Positions 8,331-17,640 of a DNA stretch of 64,000 nt are shown one piece after another. The notes under the pieces were generated by a model. It saw only the letters and a program-made list of their open reading frames with translations. It searched no databases and was not told the DNA's origin. This stretch comes from Bradyrhizobium sp. Tv2a-2 (lineage in GTDB: Bacteria; Pseudomonadota; Alphaproteobacteria; Rhizobiales; Xanthobacteraceae): the NCBI RefSeq assembly GCF_000472425.1, contig NZ_AXAI01000004.1:1-64000 (forward strand), given 5' to 3'. How positions within the stretch are numbered: position 1 is the stretch's first letter; each line of letters starts with the position of its first letter. The translations under genes and the position numbers were made by a program.

Positions 8331-9538
8331 GGCTCGCCCTCGATCGGCTGCAGGCGGTAGCCGTCGGCCTTGGTCATCCAGGATAGATAGTATCGCCGCC
8401 GATCCGAGACCAACAACGGATGGTCGGACGAGTCTGACGTAGTGGCGATGATCCGCGGCTGCGACCATGTTTTGCCGTCATCACCCGAGGTCATGAGGTT
8501 GACCGACGTCTTCTCGCCGTCGAACTCCTTCCACACGATTGCCGTTCCTTGCGGCCCGGTGATGACGTAAGGCCGCGACGGCGCCCGACCCGGCTGACCA
8601 ATCGGCATCGGATCGGAAAACGTCCTACCGCTGTCGCGGGACTGCGCATAGAACAGACCTTTGCGAACCTTGCCGTTCGTGTACCACACGACATGGTACG
8701 TTCCGTTCGACGCGATCGACAGGCTCGGTCCCTGATGAGGGCATGCCGCGATCTGCCAGTCATCCTCACTGACCCGATGAACGGCGCCCGGCGTTCCCCC
8801 ATCGGTGAAAGTCATGATCGCGTGGTCCCGGATGCCACCCTCAAAGATATTCCTGAACACGACCACGGGATGACCCGACGGGTCGAACGCAAGGCCGAGC
8901 CGGCAGCATTCACAAGTGTTGTCGACCGCCATCTTGGCTTCGGAATACGTGACACCGCCGTCCTTCGACGTCGCGAAAAACAGGGCAGCACCTTCGTATT
9001 TCTTGCCCGCCTGCTGAACCGGGACGCGATTGCGCTTGTCGAGCCACGCCGCAAACAAGGTGCCGTTGGTATCGAAGGCCAGCGCTTCGAAGCGCTGGCT
9101 CTCGGTATTGTCTGTGATCGGCCGCGGATTAGCGAATGTCTTCCCGCCATCGCTCGACCGGCTGTAAAAGACTTCTCCGTTGAAAGCCTTGTCGCGGAAA
9201 GTAGAAAAAGCCACCGCGATGTCGCCTTTGCGATCGAGCGCAATCTTCGGTCGCGCGTCGGGGCCCCAATCGAGATCAAGCTTGCCTTGCGTCACCTGAA
9301 CCGGAGTGGAGAGCGTGCGCCCTCCATCCTTCGAGCTCGCGACCAACACCTGTCCGCCCGCCATCCATGCCAGCCACAACGTACCGTCCTGGCTGAAAGT
9401 GGGCGTCACCTTCGAGGCGCAACGAAGTTCCGTCGCCTCACAAGCGGCCTCCGAAACATGATTGTGGTTCATCTCGGCCCAGGCGCTGCCCTGGGTGATC
9501 GCCAATGCGAGCGCGAGAACGAATGTTCGATGCATCAT
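8327..9538 (-). CDS. Exported Asp-box (sialidase-like) beta-propeller with Cys clusters
   Basis: A 403-residue exported protein with a signal peptide (FVLALALAITQGSAWA). At least five Asp-box motifs (SKDGGRT at 70, SSDGGKTF at 129, SKDGGVTY at 191, SRDSGRTF at 300, SGDDGKTW near 360) mark a BNR/sialidase-type six-bladed propeller. I do not see the sialidase catalytic arginine triad or FRIP motif, so I do not call it a sialidase. What stands out are thiols: Cys33 and Cys40 after an MNHNH segment, a CECC cluster at 209-212, and ACPHQG with Cys266 and His268. These look like a metal site. Gene order (TonB receptor upstream, thioredoxin downstream, DUF2946 at the head) supports a periplasmic metal-handling role. 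Confidence 0.75.
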   Translation of the reverse strand: MMHRTFVLALALAITQGSAWAEMNHNHVSEAACEATELRCASKVTPTFSQDGTLWLAWMAGGQVLVASSKDGGRTLSTPVQVTQGKLDLDWGPDARPKIALDRKGDIAVAFSTFRDKAFNGEVFYSRSSDGGKTFANPRPITDNTESQRFEALAFDTNGTLFAAWLDKRNRVPVQQAGKKYEGAALFFATSKDGGVTYSEAKMAVDNTCECCRLGLAFDPSGHPVVVFRNIFEGGIRDHAIMTFTDGGTPGAVHRVSEDDWQIAACPHQGPSLSIASNGTYHVVWYTNGKVRKGLFYAQSRDSGRTFSDPMPIGQPGRAPSRPYVITGPQGTAIVWKEFDGEKTSVNLMTSGDDGKTWSQPRIIATTSDSSDHPLLVSDRRRYYLSWMTKADGYRLQPIEGEP

Positions 9539-9559
9539 GGTCTGTTCCTCGATGGAAGC

Positions 9560-11950
9560 TTACCGGAAGGCGATCCTCATTCCCGCGACGAAGGCCCGCG
9601 GTGATCCCGCATAGATCGATCCGGTCTGGGTCGCCGCAAGCACGCTGCCGGGGTTCTGGAGTCCGGCGGCCGTCACGGTATCGGCGATATTGTTCGCGGA
9701 AGCGACATAGGTCTTGTCGAAGACGTTTCGCACCTCGAAGAACAAAGTGAGCTGCCGGAAATAGTCGGACGTAAGATCCGTCTTGTAGTGCAGGTTGAGG
9801 TTGACGAGGTCATATCCCGGCGCCTTCAGGAAATTGGCGTTGTCCATGTAGAAGGAGTCCTTCCAGATTACCTCGACGAAGCCGCCGAGGCCCCTCAACG
9901 CTCCGTGAGGCTCGTCATAACCCAACCGCGCCGTGAGCTCGTTCGGCGAAATTCCCGGAATCCTGTTGCCGACCCGGTTGAAGCTGAACCCACTGATGCT
10001 CTCGATGTAGTCGGTGTAGATTTCGTTCAGATAGGTATAGGCCGCCGTAAGCTGCCATCCTTCCGAAAAGCCCCATTGGGCCGCGAGTTCGATGCCGCGA
10101 TGTTCCGAACGTGGTGCATTGAAGGTGTAGCTGATGCCGGCGACTGGCGTCGCTTGCGAGACCAGTTCATTGTTGAAGAATTCATAGAAGGCGGTGGCGC
10201 TCAGCTTCACGGCCTTGTTGGGCGTCCAGTCCGAGCCAACGTCGTAACCAAGGTTGGTTTGCGTCTTGAGCGACGTGTTGTTGCCAGAGGCGCCGCTGGG
10301 AAGGACAAACAGGTTGCTCACCTGCGGCGTTCCGTAACCCGTGGCGACGCGCGCGTGCCATTGCCATTCGTTGTTGGGCTTGTAGACCAGCGCCAGCTCG
10401 GGCGCCGTATTCTGGTATTGTGGCGCTGCCGTCGTGAAGGTCGGGACGACAGCCGCCGGATTGTTCACGGTTGGATAAGCATAGGCGGTATTGACGCCGT
10501 TCAGGCTCGTCGTCTCCCAGCCGATGCCTGCAATCGCAGTGATCGTCGGATTGAGCTTGAGCTCTTCACGGGCCCGCAAGCCGTAGTTAGTCGTTGTGCT
10601 GAGCAGGCTGCTCTGGACCAACCCGAGCGCAGCATTGCCTCCCGGCATGACATTGCGCGTCTCGCCCGCCGAGGTCAGCGTGTTGTACCAACCGCCGAAG
10701 AACGAGGTCGACTCCATTCCAAACAATTCGCCACGCTTCGTGACGTCGCTCATAAAATTATAGGACGGATAATCGCCGATGGCGGTCGTCGAACCGGTCG
10801 GCTGACTGATGTCGCGGTCGTCGAACACGAACTGGTTGCGCCAAGTGGTCGTGTTGTCAAAATCATGTTCCCATCGACCACCGACGATGGAGCGACGGTC
10901 GTCGCGACCGAGGCCTGCCTCTACGGCCGTCGTTGTCAACTTGGTGCCGTTGAAGCCGTTGTTGAAAAGTGACACCGTCCCGCAGCCGAGCGTGGTCGTG
11001 ACCTCGCACCCCGCCTGGAACGGGTTCTGGTAGAACTGGTTGAGCGACAACCGCAGGGGCAGACGGGTGTAAAGATCATTGTTGATCAGCTTGAAGGTGA
11101 AGCGGTCATCCGGTGTTGCCTGCAAAGTCGCGAGGAAATTCACCGTCTGGGTATTGAACCAGCTATTCTGGATGAAGCCGTCGCCACGTGCATCGCTCGC
11201 GAACAGCGAGGCCTCGAAATTGCCGACCTTCCGGCCGGCGGTCACGTAGTTGTTGAGATAGCCGAAGCTTCCGCCCTCGGTCCCGTATTCGACCCCGCTT
11301 ATGGTGCCGCCCGGCCGCATCCGGAAGTTCAGCGCGCCACCTGTGGCGTAGTTGCCGTACAGCGCGGACGAGGGTCCCCGGATCACGTCGATGGCGCCGT
11401 AAGCATGCGGGTCGATCAGGTCGGTTCGCGACAGGCCGTCAGGCTGGGTGACAGGGAAGCCGTCGTCAAAGATCACAATATTGCGAATGCCGAAGCCATT
11501 GCGGGCATTGGAGCCGCGGATCGAAATCCCGATGTCGCGGGGCCCATTGCCCTGCTTCATCGATATGCCGGGGCTGTCGCTCAATATGTCAGCGACCGAG
11601 AAGGCTGGTTTGGTGTCGAACCGACTCCGGTCGATCGTGGTCGTGGTCTGGCCGGTCGGCGCCTGATTGAGATTGGCGCGTGCCGCGCTGGGCGCGGCGT
11701 TTGCGGCCGCCGTAGCCTGGTTGGTTGCCGGTGCGGCCGCCGTCGCTCTTGTCGGTTTCGCTTGCCGCGCCGCCGAAGCCGTATGGGCCTTTGGCCTGGC
11801 TGGCTTGGTACGAGCAGGTGCTGGCGCATCCACCGTCACCGGCGGCAGGGACTGACCTGCGTTTTGAGCACTGACCATCGGTGCCGGCGCCACAAGCGCA
11901 AGCCCAACGGCAACAGCACTCACGCCGCTGAGGGCATGAACGCGAGACAT
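9560..11950 (-). CDS. TonB-dependent outer-membrane receptor (putative copper/metal receptor)
   Basis: A 796-residue outer-membrane transporter. Residues 1-28 form a signal peptide ending VSAQN. A Pro/Ala/Lys-rich low-complexity linker runs from about 35 to 100. The plug domain follows (FSVADILSDSPGISMKQGN, then IRGSNARNGFGIRN and VIRGPSSALYGNYATGGALNF), then a 22-strand barrel ending in the terminal aromatic FVAGMRIAFR. No periplasmic STN domain is seen, so it is a transporter and not a transducer. It is second in an operon after a DUF2946 gene and 21 nt before the Asp-box propeller gene. DUF2946 proteins often sit beside copper receptors, so copper is my best guess for substrate. Confidence 0.87.
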   Translation of the reverse strand: MSRVHALSGVSAVAVGLALVAPAPMVSAQNAGQSLPPVTVDAPAPARTKPARPKAHTASAARQAKPTRATAAAPATNQATAAANAAPSAARANLNQAPTGQTTTTIDRSRFDTKPAFSVADILSDSPGISMKQGNGPRDIGISIRGSNARNGFGIRNIVIFDDGFPVTQPDGLSRTDLIDPHAYGAIDVIRGPSSALYGNYATGGALNFRMRPGGTISGVEYGTEGGSFGYLNNYVTAGRKVGNFEASLFASDARGDGFIQNSWFNTQTVNFLATLQATPDDRFTFKLINNDLYTRLPLRLSLNQFYQNPFQAGCEVTTTLGCGTVSLFNNGFNGTKLTTTAVEAGLGRDDRRSIVGGRWEHDFDNTTTWRNQFVFDDRDISQPTGSTTAIGDYPSYNFMSDVTKRGELFGMESTSFFGGWYNTLTSAGETRNVMPGGNAALGLVQSSLLSTTTNYGLRAREELKLNPTITAIAGIGWETTSLNGVNTAYAYPTVNNPAAVVPTFTTAAPQYQNTAPELALVYKPNNEWQWHARVATGYGTPQVSNLFVLPSGASGNNTSLKTQTNLGYDVGSDWTPNKAVKLSATAFYEFFNNELVSQATPVAGISYTFNAPRSEHRGIELAAQWGFSEGWQLTAAYTYLNEIYTDYIESISGFSFNRVGNRIPGISPNELTARLGYDEPHGALRGLGGFVEVIWKDSFYMDNANFLKAPGYDLVNLNLHYKTDLTSDYFRQLTLFFEVRNVFDKTYVASANNIADTVTAAGLQNPGSVLAATQTGSIYAGSPRAFVAGMRIAFR

Positions 11951-12047
11951 TTTCTAAAAGGACCTTCCTGGCGGCTACGCTGGGCGCCGGCCGCAAAACT
12001 CAAATCTGACGGCTCTTTTCGGCCGCCTCGGCAGACTCGAAGCTTGC

Positions 12048-12419
12048 TCAGGAGGAAAAAGGTGGGGCCCGCGCTCGTGCGTTGGCCCTGACACGAAGAG
12101 CCGACAGGTCCGGCGTCTGCTCTTGCCACGCGACGGCCGCCATCTCGCGATAGGGAGCCGCAAAAGCCACCAAGATGGGTGTATCGATGGAGGCGCTGGC
12201 ACCTGCAAGGCAACAGATCGAGCATCCGCTGCCATGCTCGCTCTGTTGACCACCCTGATCGGTCGGCTGTTCCGCACCGCCAGCGTGACAGATTTCAGCG
12301 ATGCTCAACGGATCGGAGGCCGCGACGGCAGCCGCCCAGCATGCGCCGATTGGAGCAAGCACTTGCACCAATAAAGCGATGAGGAAGATCGGAAAATACT
12401 TCTGTAGTCGCGCCCGCAT
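12048..12419 (-). CDS. DUF2946 family protein
   Basis: A 123-residue exported or membrane-anchored protein. It begins with a hydrophobic signal segment (YFPIFLIALLVQVLAPIGACWA) and then has the DUF2946 pattern: an ICHAGG segment, a polar gap rich in Gln and His, and HGSGCSICCLAG. The Cys and His residues suit binding of a soft metal. The start at 12419 (MRARLQKYF) was chosen over an in-frame ATG 42 nt upstream because it puts the signal peptide at the terminus. It lies 97 nt upstream of the TonB receptor on the same strand and probably leads the operon. Confidence 0.75.
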   Translation of the reverse strand: MRARLQKYFPIFLIALLVQVLAPIGACWAAAVAASDPLSIAEICHAGGAEQPTDQGGQQSEHGSGCSICCLAGASASIDTPILVAFAAPYREMAAVAWQEQTPDLSALRVRANARARAPPFSS

Positions 12420-12635
12420 CTCGATTACCCCAGAGCGAGGCCAATTAATCACGCCGCGCATGCGAAGTCGAGCACCACGGCGGGAAAGCTGCGCCGAAAC
12501 AGGTCACAGCAGCCTCGCCTTTCGATTTCAAAGCAAGAACCGGAGTTCAACGCGACCGCCTCCAGCGTAATCAGTCGCCCAGGTCGTCGATCGGCTTCGA
12601 TGATCCTCACGAGACAGATCACGAGGAGATATGCC

Positions 12636-13085
12636 ATGAGCACGGAACAAGATAACAAGGCCATCGTCGGACGATGGTTTACTGAATTCTGGGGCAAGAA
12701 CGTCAATCTCGGGGTCATTGACGAAATCGCAGCACCCGACATGCTGCTCAAATATTCGTTGCACGAGCCCCGCCGAGGTCGCGACGATATCAAGTCCTTC
12801 ATGACCGATTTCCGGGCAGCGTTCCCCGATCTCAATTTCTGGGGAACGGCGGATCTCCTCGCCGAGGGCGACTACGTCGTCGGACAATGGGAAGGCGGCG
12901 GCACCCACACGGGTTCGGCGTTCAGCGACTTCCTGATCGGCAGGCTTCCGGCCGCGACCGGCCGCAAGATGCACTTCACCGGCACGACGGTGCTGAAGGT
13001 CATCAACGGCAAGATCGTCCAGGAGATCGGCCTCGATGACGGCGTAACTGCGCTGACCCAACTCGGGCTCCTCAAGGCGGCTTGA
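12636..13085 (+). CDS. SnoaL-like ester cyclase family protein
   Basis: A 149-residue cone-shaped NTF2/SnoaL-fold protein. It begins MSTEQDNKAIVGRWFTEFWG, with the pocket segments GRDDIKSFMTDFRAAFPDLNF and VVGQWEGGGTHTG, followed by a C-terminal strand KVINGKIVQEIGLDDG. Enzymes of this fold cyclise or hydrolyse small molecules, but many members have no known substrate. A GAGGAG ribosome-binding site sits 6 nt before the ATG at 12636, which decides the start. A strong intrinsic terminator follows at 13123. Confidence 0.85.
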   Translation: MSTEQDNKAIVGRWFTEFWGKNVNLGVIDEIAAPDMLLKYSLHEPRRGRDDIKSFMTDFRAAFPDLNFWGTADLLAEGDYVVGQWEGGGTHTGSAFSDFLIGRLPAATGRKMHFTGTTVLKVINGKIVQEIGLDDGVTALTQLGLLKAA

Positions 13086-13122
13086 TCCAGGCCGAGCCGC
13101 CGGCGGCGATCAACGACAGTGC

Positions 13123-13163
13123 AATGAGGTCCGCAGACACGGTGCGGACCTCATTTTGCTTTT
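13123..13163 (+). terminator. Rho-independent terminator after the SnoaL-like gene
   Basis: A perfect 12-bp stem pairs AATGAGGTCCGC (13123-13134) with GCGGACCTCATT (13144-13155), with a 9-nt loop, followed by TTGCTTTT. It ends the SnoaL-like gene about 40 nt after its stop. Confidence 0.88.
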
Positions 13164-13275
13164 CGACCATTCCGTTCGACCGCAGCGCGACGGAAATCGG
13201 GTGGCAATGCCGGGCAGCCGGACCGACAATTCAGCATCATCAGCTCACGCCGACGCTCAGCCACGATCCGGCACC

Positions 13276-14391
13276 ATGAAGCCATGCAATATGACCACAG
13301 CGCCCACTATGACCCCGCTCTCCGCGCCGCCAGTGGCAAATGATCCCCGATGGGCACGAATTGTAACGCGCGACCGGACTGCCGACGGCCATTTCTGGTA
13401 TTCGGTTTCGACAACTGGCGTTTATTGTCGACCGTCGTGTCCGTCGCGCGCCGCCAACCCGAGGAATGTTCAACTTCACGACACCCTGGAAAAGGCCAAG
13501 GCAACCGGCTTCCGGCCTTGCAGGCGCTGCAAGCCGGACGGCCCTTCGGTCGAATCTGAGAATGCGGCCCTGGTTGCAAAGGCGTGCCGGATCATCGAGG
13601 AGAGCGAAGAGGCGTCGTCGCTGGCTGAACTTGCAGATGCCATCGGTCGCAGTCCGCGCTACTTCCACCGCATATTCAAGACCGCGACCGGCCTGACACC
13701 CAAGGACTATGCCGCAGCACACCGCGCGAAGAGGGTCCGGCAAGGATTGGCCTGCGGTAACACCGTCACCGAGACGATCTATGAAGCCGGTTTCAATTCC
13801 AGCGGCCGATTCTATGAGAAGGCACCGGAGATGCTGGGCATGACTCCATCCCACTATCGCGCTGGTGGCGTGGATGAGGAGCTCAGATTCGCTGTCGGGC
13901 AGACGTCTCTGGGCGCCATCCTCGTTGCATCGAGCAAGAAGGGAGTCGCATCGATTCTCATGGGAGACGACCCTGACGAGCTCGTCCGCAATCTTCAGGA
14001 CAGCTTTCCAAAAGCCCATCTCATCGGGGCAGACCGCAACTATGAGGCCTTGGTCGCGCGGGTCGTCGGCTTCGTTGAAGTACCAGCCATCGGCCTCGAT
14101 TTGCCTCTCGACGTTCGCTGCACGGCCTTCGAGCGACGTGTGTGGCAGGCCCTCAAGGAGATCCCCGTCGGAGAAACAGTTTCCTATGCCGAGATCGCCC
14201 GCCGTATCGGTTCTCCGAACGCCGCGCGTGCGGTTGCCGGTGCGTGCGCAGCAAACAATCTGGCGGTCGCCATTCCCTGCCATCGCGTTGTCCGCAATAA
14301 CGGAGAGCTTTCGGGATATGCCTGGGGCGCCGAACGCAAGCGCAAGTTATTGGACCGCGAACGATCGTCCTGCGATTCCTCGTCCATCTAA
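13276..14391 (+). CDS. ada: Bifunctional DNA-repair methyltransferase / transcriptional regulator Ada
   Basis: Ada removes alkyl groups from DNA and activates the adaptive response. The 371-residue product has all three modules. The N-terminal zinc-binding Ada domain has Cys ligands in YCRPSC (51 and 55) and CRRC (82 and 85), with Cys51 the phosphotriester acceptor. The AraC-type HTH lies near 110-190 (LADAIGRSPRYFHRIFKTATGLTP as its core). The C-terminal O6-methylguanine methyltransferase domain has IPCHRVV (Cys335). I take the ATG at 13276; further in-frame starts lie upstream and at 13291. It stands alone, downstream of a terminator, so it has its own promoter and is probably autoregulated. 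Confidence 0.94.
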   Translation: MKPCNMTTAPTMTPLSAPPVANDPRWARIVTRDRTADGHFWYSVSTTGVYCRPSCPSRAANPRNVQLHDTLEKAKATGFRPCRRCKPDGPSVESENAALVAKACRIIEESEEASSLAELADAIGRSPRYFHRIFKTATGLTPKDYAAAHRAKRVRQGLACGNTVTETIYEAGFNSSGRFYEKAPEMLGMTPSHYRAGGVDEELRFAVGQTSLGAILVASSKKGVASILMGDDPDELVRNLQDSFPKAHLIGADRNYEALVARVVGFVEVPAIGLDLPLDVRCTAFERRVWQALKEIPVGETVSYAEIARRIGSPNAARAVAGACAANNLAVAIPCHRVVRNNGELSGYAWGAERKRKLLDRERSSCDSSSI

Positions 14392-14539
14392 CGACAGAGG
14401 CATCGACACTGCCGAACGTGCCGAGATTTGAGGCGCGGCTTCCGATTTGAGAGGAAGAAGCGGAGTGCTCCGTCATCGCGTGCATGGCAGGGATTGGCCT
14501 CAGGGCGGGCTCCATGCAGCCCCGAGGAGATGACGAACC

Positions 14540-14755
14540 ATGACATCCTTTCTGAGCTTCCACGCCGCTGCCGCCGCTCGCGGCGACGGCCTTCTTCCCG
14601 AGCTTCTCGCTCTTGTGCAGGCTGCGGTCGCGTTTCACACCGAGCCTGTGTCAAAAGACGAAGAGACTGCCCGAACGGACCCGAAACCGGCATCGGCCGA
14701 TGTCCAGGCAGGCGACGCCAACGTTTTGCTCGTAACGCTGGCGTCTCCCCGCTGA
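14540..14755 (+). CDS. Small hypothetical protein
   Basis: A 71-residue open frame starting MTSFLSFHAAAAARGDGLLP, preceded at a suitable distance by GAGGAG (14524-14529). There is no recognisable domain, signal peptide or membrane segment. It lies between ada and the convergent TonB receptor. The ribosome-binding site is the main support; it could be a chance frame. Confidence 0.3.
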   Translation: MTSFLSFHAAAAARGDGLLPELLALVQAAVAFHTEPVSKDEETARTDPKPASADVQAGDANVLLVTLASPR

Positions 14756-14760
14756 CCCCT

Positions 14761-14781
14761 CGATCGCGTGCGTCGCGATCG
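14761..14781. terminator. Hairpin between convergent gene ends
   Basis: CGATCGCG (14761-14768) pairs with CGCGATCG (14774-14781) around a 5-nt loop. It sits 13 nt beyond the stop of the minus-strand TonB receptor gene. No clear T-run follows on either strand, so it is a possible but weak terminator. Confidence 0.35.
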
Positions 14782-14793
14782 GCTGACTTGGCT

Positions 14794-17112
14794 CTATTCG
14801 TGATAGCGAACGGTCAGGAGGGCGCCCAATCCCTCGCCGACGAAGCCGCCGGCACCGTTGGCGGCGACGAAATAGCGCTCGTTGGTAAAGTTCTTCACGT
14901 TGAGCGCGACGCCCCAATTGGCGTTCTCCCAGCCAACCATCGCGTTGCCGATTACGTAGGCGGGCACGGAGTTCACATTGGTCGTGTCGCTATAGGTCTT
15001 GTCGCGGTAGTTGGCGCCGATTCCGATCTGGAATCCGGGGATGCCTGCGATCGCGAATTTATAAGTGCTCCAGAGGTTGGCCATATACGGCGGCACGCCC
15101 TGCGGGTGATTGCCGATAGTCGTCACGGCCTGCGGCGCCGACGTCACCACCGCCTGCAGTGCGGTGGCATTGGCAAGCAGATGCCATTGATCGGTGATCT
15201 TGGCGTCCAGCGAAGCTTCCACGCCGTTGGTGAGCTGGCTGTCAAATACAACCGTCTCCACCCCGTTGAGGACCAGGAGCGCTGCAACGTTGTCCCGCGA
15301 GATGTTGAAGGCCGCGGTGCTCAGCACGACCCGCTCGTTCAGGAAGGAGAAGCGAATCCCGGCCTCGTATTGCAGCGCCGATTCCGGCGCGCCGATGCCG
15401 TTCTGGGTGTTTTCCGAGTTGAAGTTCGTCAGATAGCTTCTGGAGGCGCCGATGTAGGGCGCCATCCACGGCGTCACGTGATAGAGCGTGCCGACGTTCC
15501 AACTCACCGGCTTGTCGTCGCGAAACAGGGGAACGCCGGCTACGATCGGAACGCCCGTGCTGGTGAACAGGCTCGGGGCGGGATTGGTGGGCGAGGTCGG
15601 CACGGTGATCAGCGGATTGAGCTCAGTGTTGTACCAGTCCTGGCGGGCGCCGACGCGCAGCTTCCATTTTTCAGTTAGGTCGATCTGGTCTGTCGCATAG
15701 AGGCCGTAGTAATTCGCGACAAGATGGTTCTGATCGCAGGAATGCTTAGCGTCGCACTGGAACGTCAGGCTATTTGGCGACAGCTCCGGCGGGGTCGGCG
15801 CAAAGATGTTGGTGATGTTCGGCAGATCGGCGGTCACGCGGTTGGTGTCCATCAACTGGTGCTGGTACTCGAACCCGGTCAGCAGCGTGTGATGGACCGA
15901 GCCGGTGTAGAACTTCCAGACCGGCTCGAACTGATAGTCATAAAACGCATCTGAATCGTCCTGCGAGCGGAGCTGACGGCCGACCAGTTGGTTGCCGACG
16001 ATGTGGGTGCCGGTCGCACTCATGCTGTCATTGTTGCGCATCACGTCGATGTCGCGATGCGTGTAGGAAAAGCGGTTATTGATGGTCAGATAGTCGGAAA
16101 CGTTCCATGCGTCGGTCAACGTTGGGCGGATGTAGTCCTGGTTCGCGAAAGAGAATGGCGTCGAATATTTCGCACCGGTCGAGACGCCGTTGATGGGCGA
16201 GCCATTGAGATAGATCAGGCCGTAGGCATCCGGCGTCTGCTCGATATGGCGGGCGTCAAGCGCGAAAGTGAGGGTGTGGTCCTGCACATGCCAGGAGAAT
16301 TCAGGGCGAATCTCGTAGTCGCGGTAACCCAGATCGCGAAACCCCTGCGCGCCGCCAAAGGTCGCATCGACGCGATAATTGAGCCCGTCGATTGTCGTCG
16401 GCCCCGTCACATAATTGCTATTGACGATGGTGCTGAACGACCCGAATTGCAGACTCGATCCCCAGTGAAAGACCGGCGACGGATCATAGTGAACGACGTT
16501 GACGGTGCCGCCGGGCGGCCCACTTCCAAACAGCGCGGAGCCCGGTCCTTCCAGGATTTCGATACGTCGCACGCCGTTCAGCGAATGCGTGAGGCCGCCA
16601 AGCTGATCGCCATCGGAGAAGCCGTCGGTGTAGACCTGCGCATTCAGGCCACGAACTAGGAAATGATCGAAATAGCCGAGCGAATCCTGGCCGCCGGTAT
16701 TGATGCCGCTGGCGTTGACAACAGCATCCCTGAGCGCGATAGCGCCCTGCTCGGTCAGGACTTCCCGCGGGATGATCTGCACGCTCATGGGCAGGTCCCC
16801 AAGCTTGGTTCCGGTCTTGCCGACACCCGGCACTTGCTGCAACGGGGGGCCCGAATTGTTGTTGTTCGGACCGTTGCCATCGTCAGCGGCAATGGCGGTC
16901 TGCCCCGCGGGCTTCGGCCGATTGTTGGCACGCGTCGTTCGGCGCCTCGCCGGCCCATTCGTGTTCGCATTCGCGGTTTGCCGTGGTTTTGCGCGTTGCT
17001 GCGGCGCCTCGACCTGCACCGGGGGCAACTGCGTCGGACTGGTCTGCGCACGCGCAGAACTGACCGCGAATGCCGGCAAGGCGACGCAGACAATTCCGAC
17101 GCAACGAGACAT
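14794..17112 (-). CDS. TonB-dependent siderophore receptor
   Basis: A 772-residue outer-membrane receptor of the FhuA/FpvA-type ferric siderophore group. A signal peptide ends VSSARAQ. A basic Asn/Thr/Arg-rich linker (about 30-95) leads to the plug: DLPMSVQIIPREVLTEQGA, LRDAVVNASGI, FLVRGLNAQVYTDGF and the family-typical RIEILEGPGSALFGSGPPGGTVN. The barrel ends GEGLGALLTVRYHE. The frame is open to 17187, but I choose the ATG at 17112 because it places the signal peptide at the terminus. Two Irr-box-like palindromes lie upstream, so iron-controlled expression is likely. No siderophore ABC genes are adjacent. Confidence 0.9.
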   Translation of the reverse strand: MSRCVGIVCVALPAFAVSSARAQTSPTQLPPVQVEAPQQRAKPRQTANANTNGPARRRTTRANNRPKPAGQTAIAADDGNGPNNNNSGPPLQQVPGVGKTGTKLGDLPMSVQIIPREVLTEQGAIALRDAVVNASGINTGGQDSLGYFDHFLVRGLNAQVYTDGFSDGDQLGGLTHSLNGVRRIEILEGPGSALFGSGPPGGTVNVVHYDPSPVFHWGSSLQFGSFSTIVNSNYVTGPTTIDGLNYRVDATFGGAQGFRDLGYRDYEIRPEFSWHVQDHTLTFALDARHIEQTPDAYGLIYLNGSPINGVSTGAKYSTPFSFANQDYIRPTLTDAWNVSDYLTINNRFSYTHRDIDVMRNNDSMSATGTHIVGNQLVGRQLRSQDDSDAFYDYQFEPVWKFYTGSVHHTLLTGFEYQHQLMDTNRVTADLPNITNIFAPTPPELSPNSLTFQCDAKHSCDQNHLVANYYGLYATDQIDLTEKWKLRVGARQDWYNTELNPLITVPTSPTNPAPSLFTSTGVPIVAGVPLFRDDKPVSWNVGTLYHVTPWMAPYIGASRSYLTNFNSENTQNGIGAPESALQYEAGIRFSFLNERVVLSTAAFNISRDNVAALLVLNGVETVVFDSQLTNGVEASLDAKITDQWHLLANATALQAVVTSAPQAVTTIGNHPQGVPPYMANLWSTYKFAIAGIPGFQIGIGANYRDKTYSDTTNVNSVPAYVIGNAMVGWENANWGVALNVKNFTNERYFVAANGAGGFVGEGLGALLTVRYHE

Positions 17113-17187
17113 GACGAAATGACTGCCCGGGTGCTTGCCACCCGGCCACGTTGTTTGCGGCCTCACCACACTATTCCCCCGGCACAA

Positions 17188-17204
17188 TTTAGAATCGAAC
17201 TAAC
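17188..17204 (-). promoter_or_regulatory. Candidate Irr box (iron control element)
   Basis: On the minus strand this reads GTTAGTTCGATTCTAAA. It resembles the rhizobial iron control element TTTAGAA-N3-TTCTAAA: the right arm is exact and the left arm keeps TTAG, with the expected 3-nt spacer. It lies about 75 nt upstream of the receptor start. Confidence 0.5.
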
Positions 17205-17288
17205 CGGACCGACGACGGTTCGTCGCGAGCCCATGCGGCGGACAACAAGCGCCGCGCCGTGGTATTCCGCAATCAACGACAGCGTGTG

Positions 17289-17305
17289 GCTTGAATATTT
17301 CTAAA
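17289..17305 (+). promoter_or_regulatory. Second candidate Irr box
   Basis: GCTTGAATATTTCTAAA has the exact TTCTAAA arm, the 3-nt spacer and GAA of the other arm of the iron control element. It lies about 180 nt upstream of the siderophore receptor start, in an unusually AT-rich patch for this window. Confidence 0.4.
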
Positions 17306-17640
17306 TTTGAAACGCCTCGGCGTTACAGGTGAAATAAATGGAGAATCCGATGGCTCGTCATCGCGGCCATCGTCGGGAACTTGGCGGTCGAGGCCAGCGT
17401 TTCGTTGCTTCATGCGAATTACATCGCCGCGACAGGCGAGCCAGTGTTGCGAGCCCTCATGCGACACAGATGCCGGATACCGCGACCTTCTGGGAGACGA
17501 CCTTAACTCCGGTAGCCGCAAGCCCGGTGAGTTTAGCCAGTCGTTGATGTGGGCGGCCGGGGGACTTCCTTAAAGGCATGTCTCGTTCTTACCTTTCGGC
17601 TAAATTCATCAATGTTCGGCCCTCCGGGTTTTCCCTCATT
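17306..17640. other. Intergenic stretch without a recognisable gene
   Basis: Between the Irr-like boxes and the end of the flippase gene I see no frame with family similarity or a good ribosome-binding site. It may hold upstream promoter elements for the receptor. Confidence 0.35.

Noticed and set aside
8327..9538. Active exo-alpha-sialidase
   Set aside because: Asp-boxes are present, but the FRIP motif and the arginine triad are not evident, and the neighbours concern metal uptake, not glycans.
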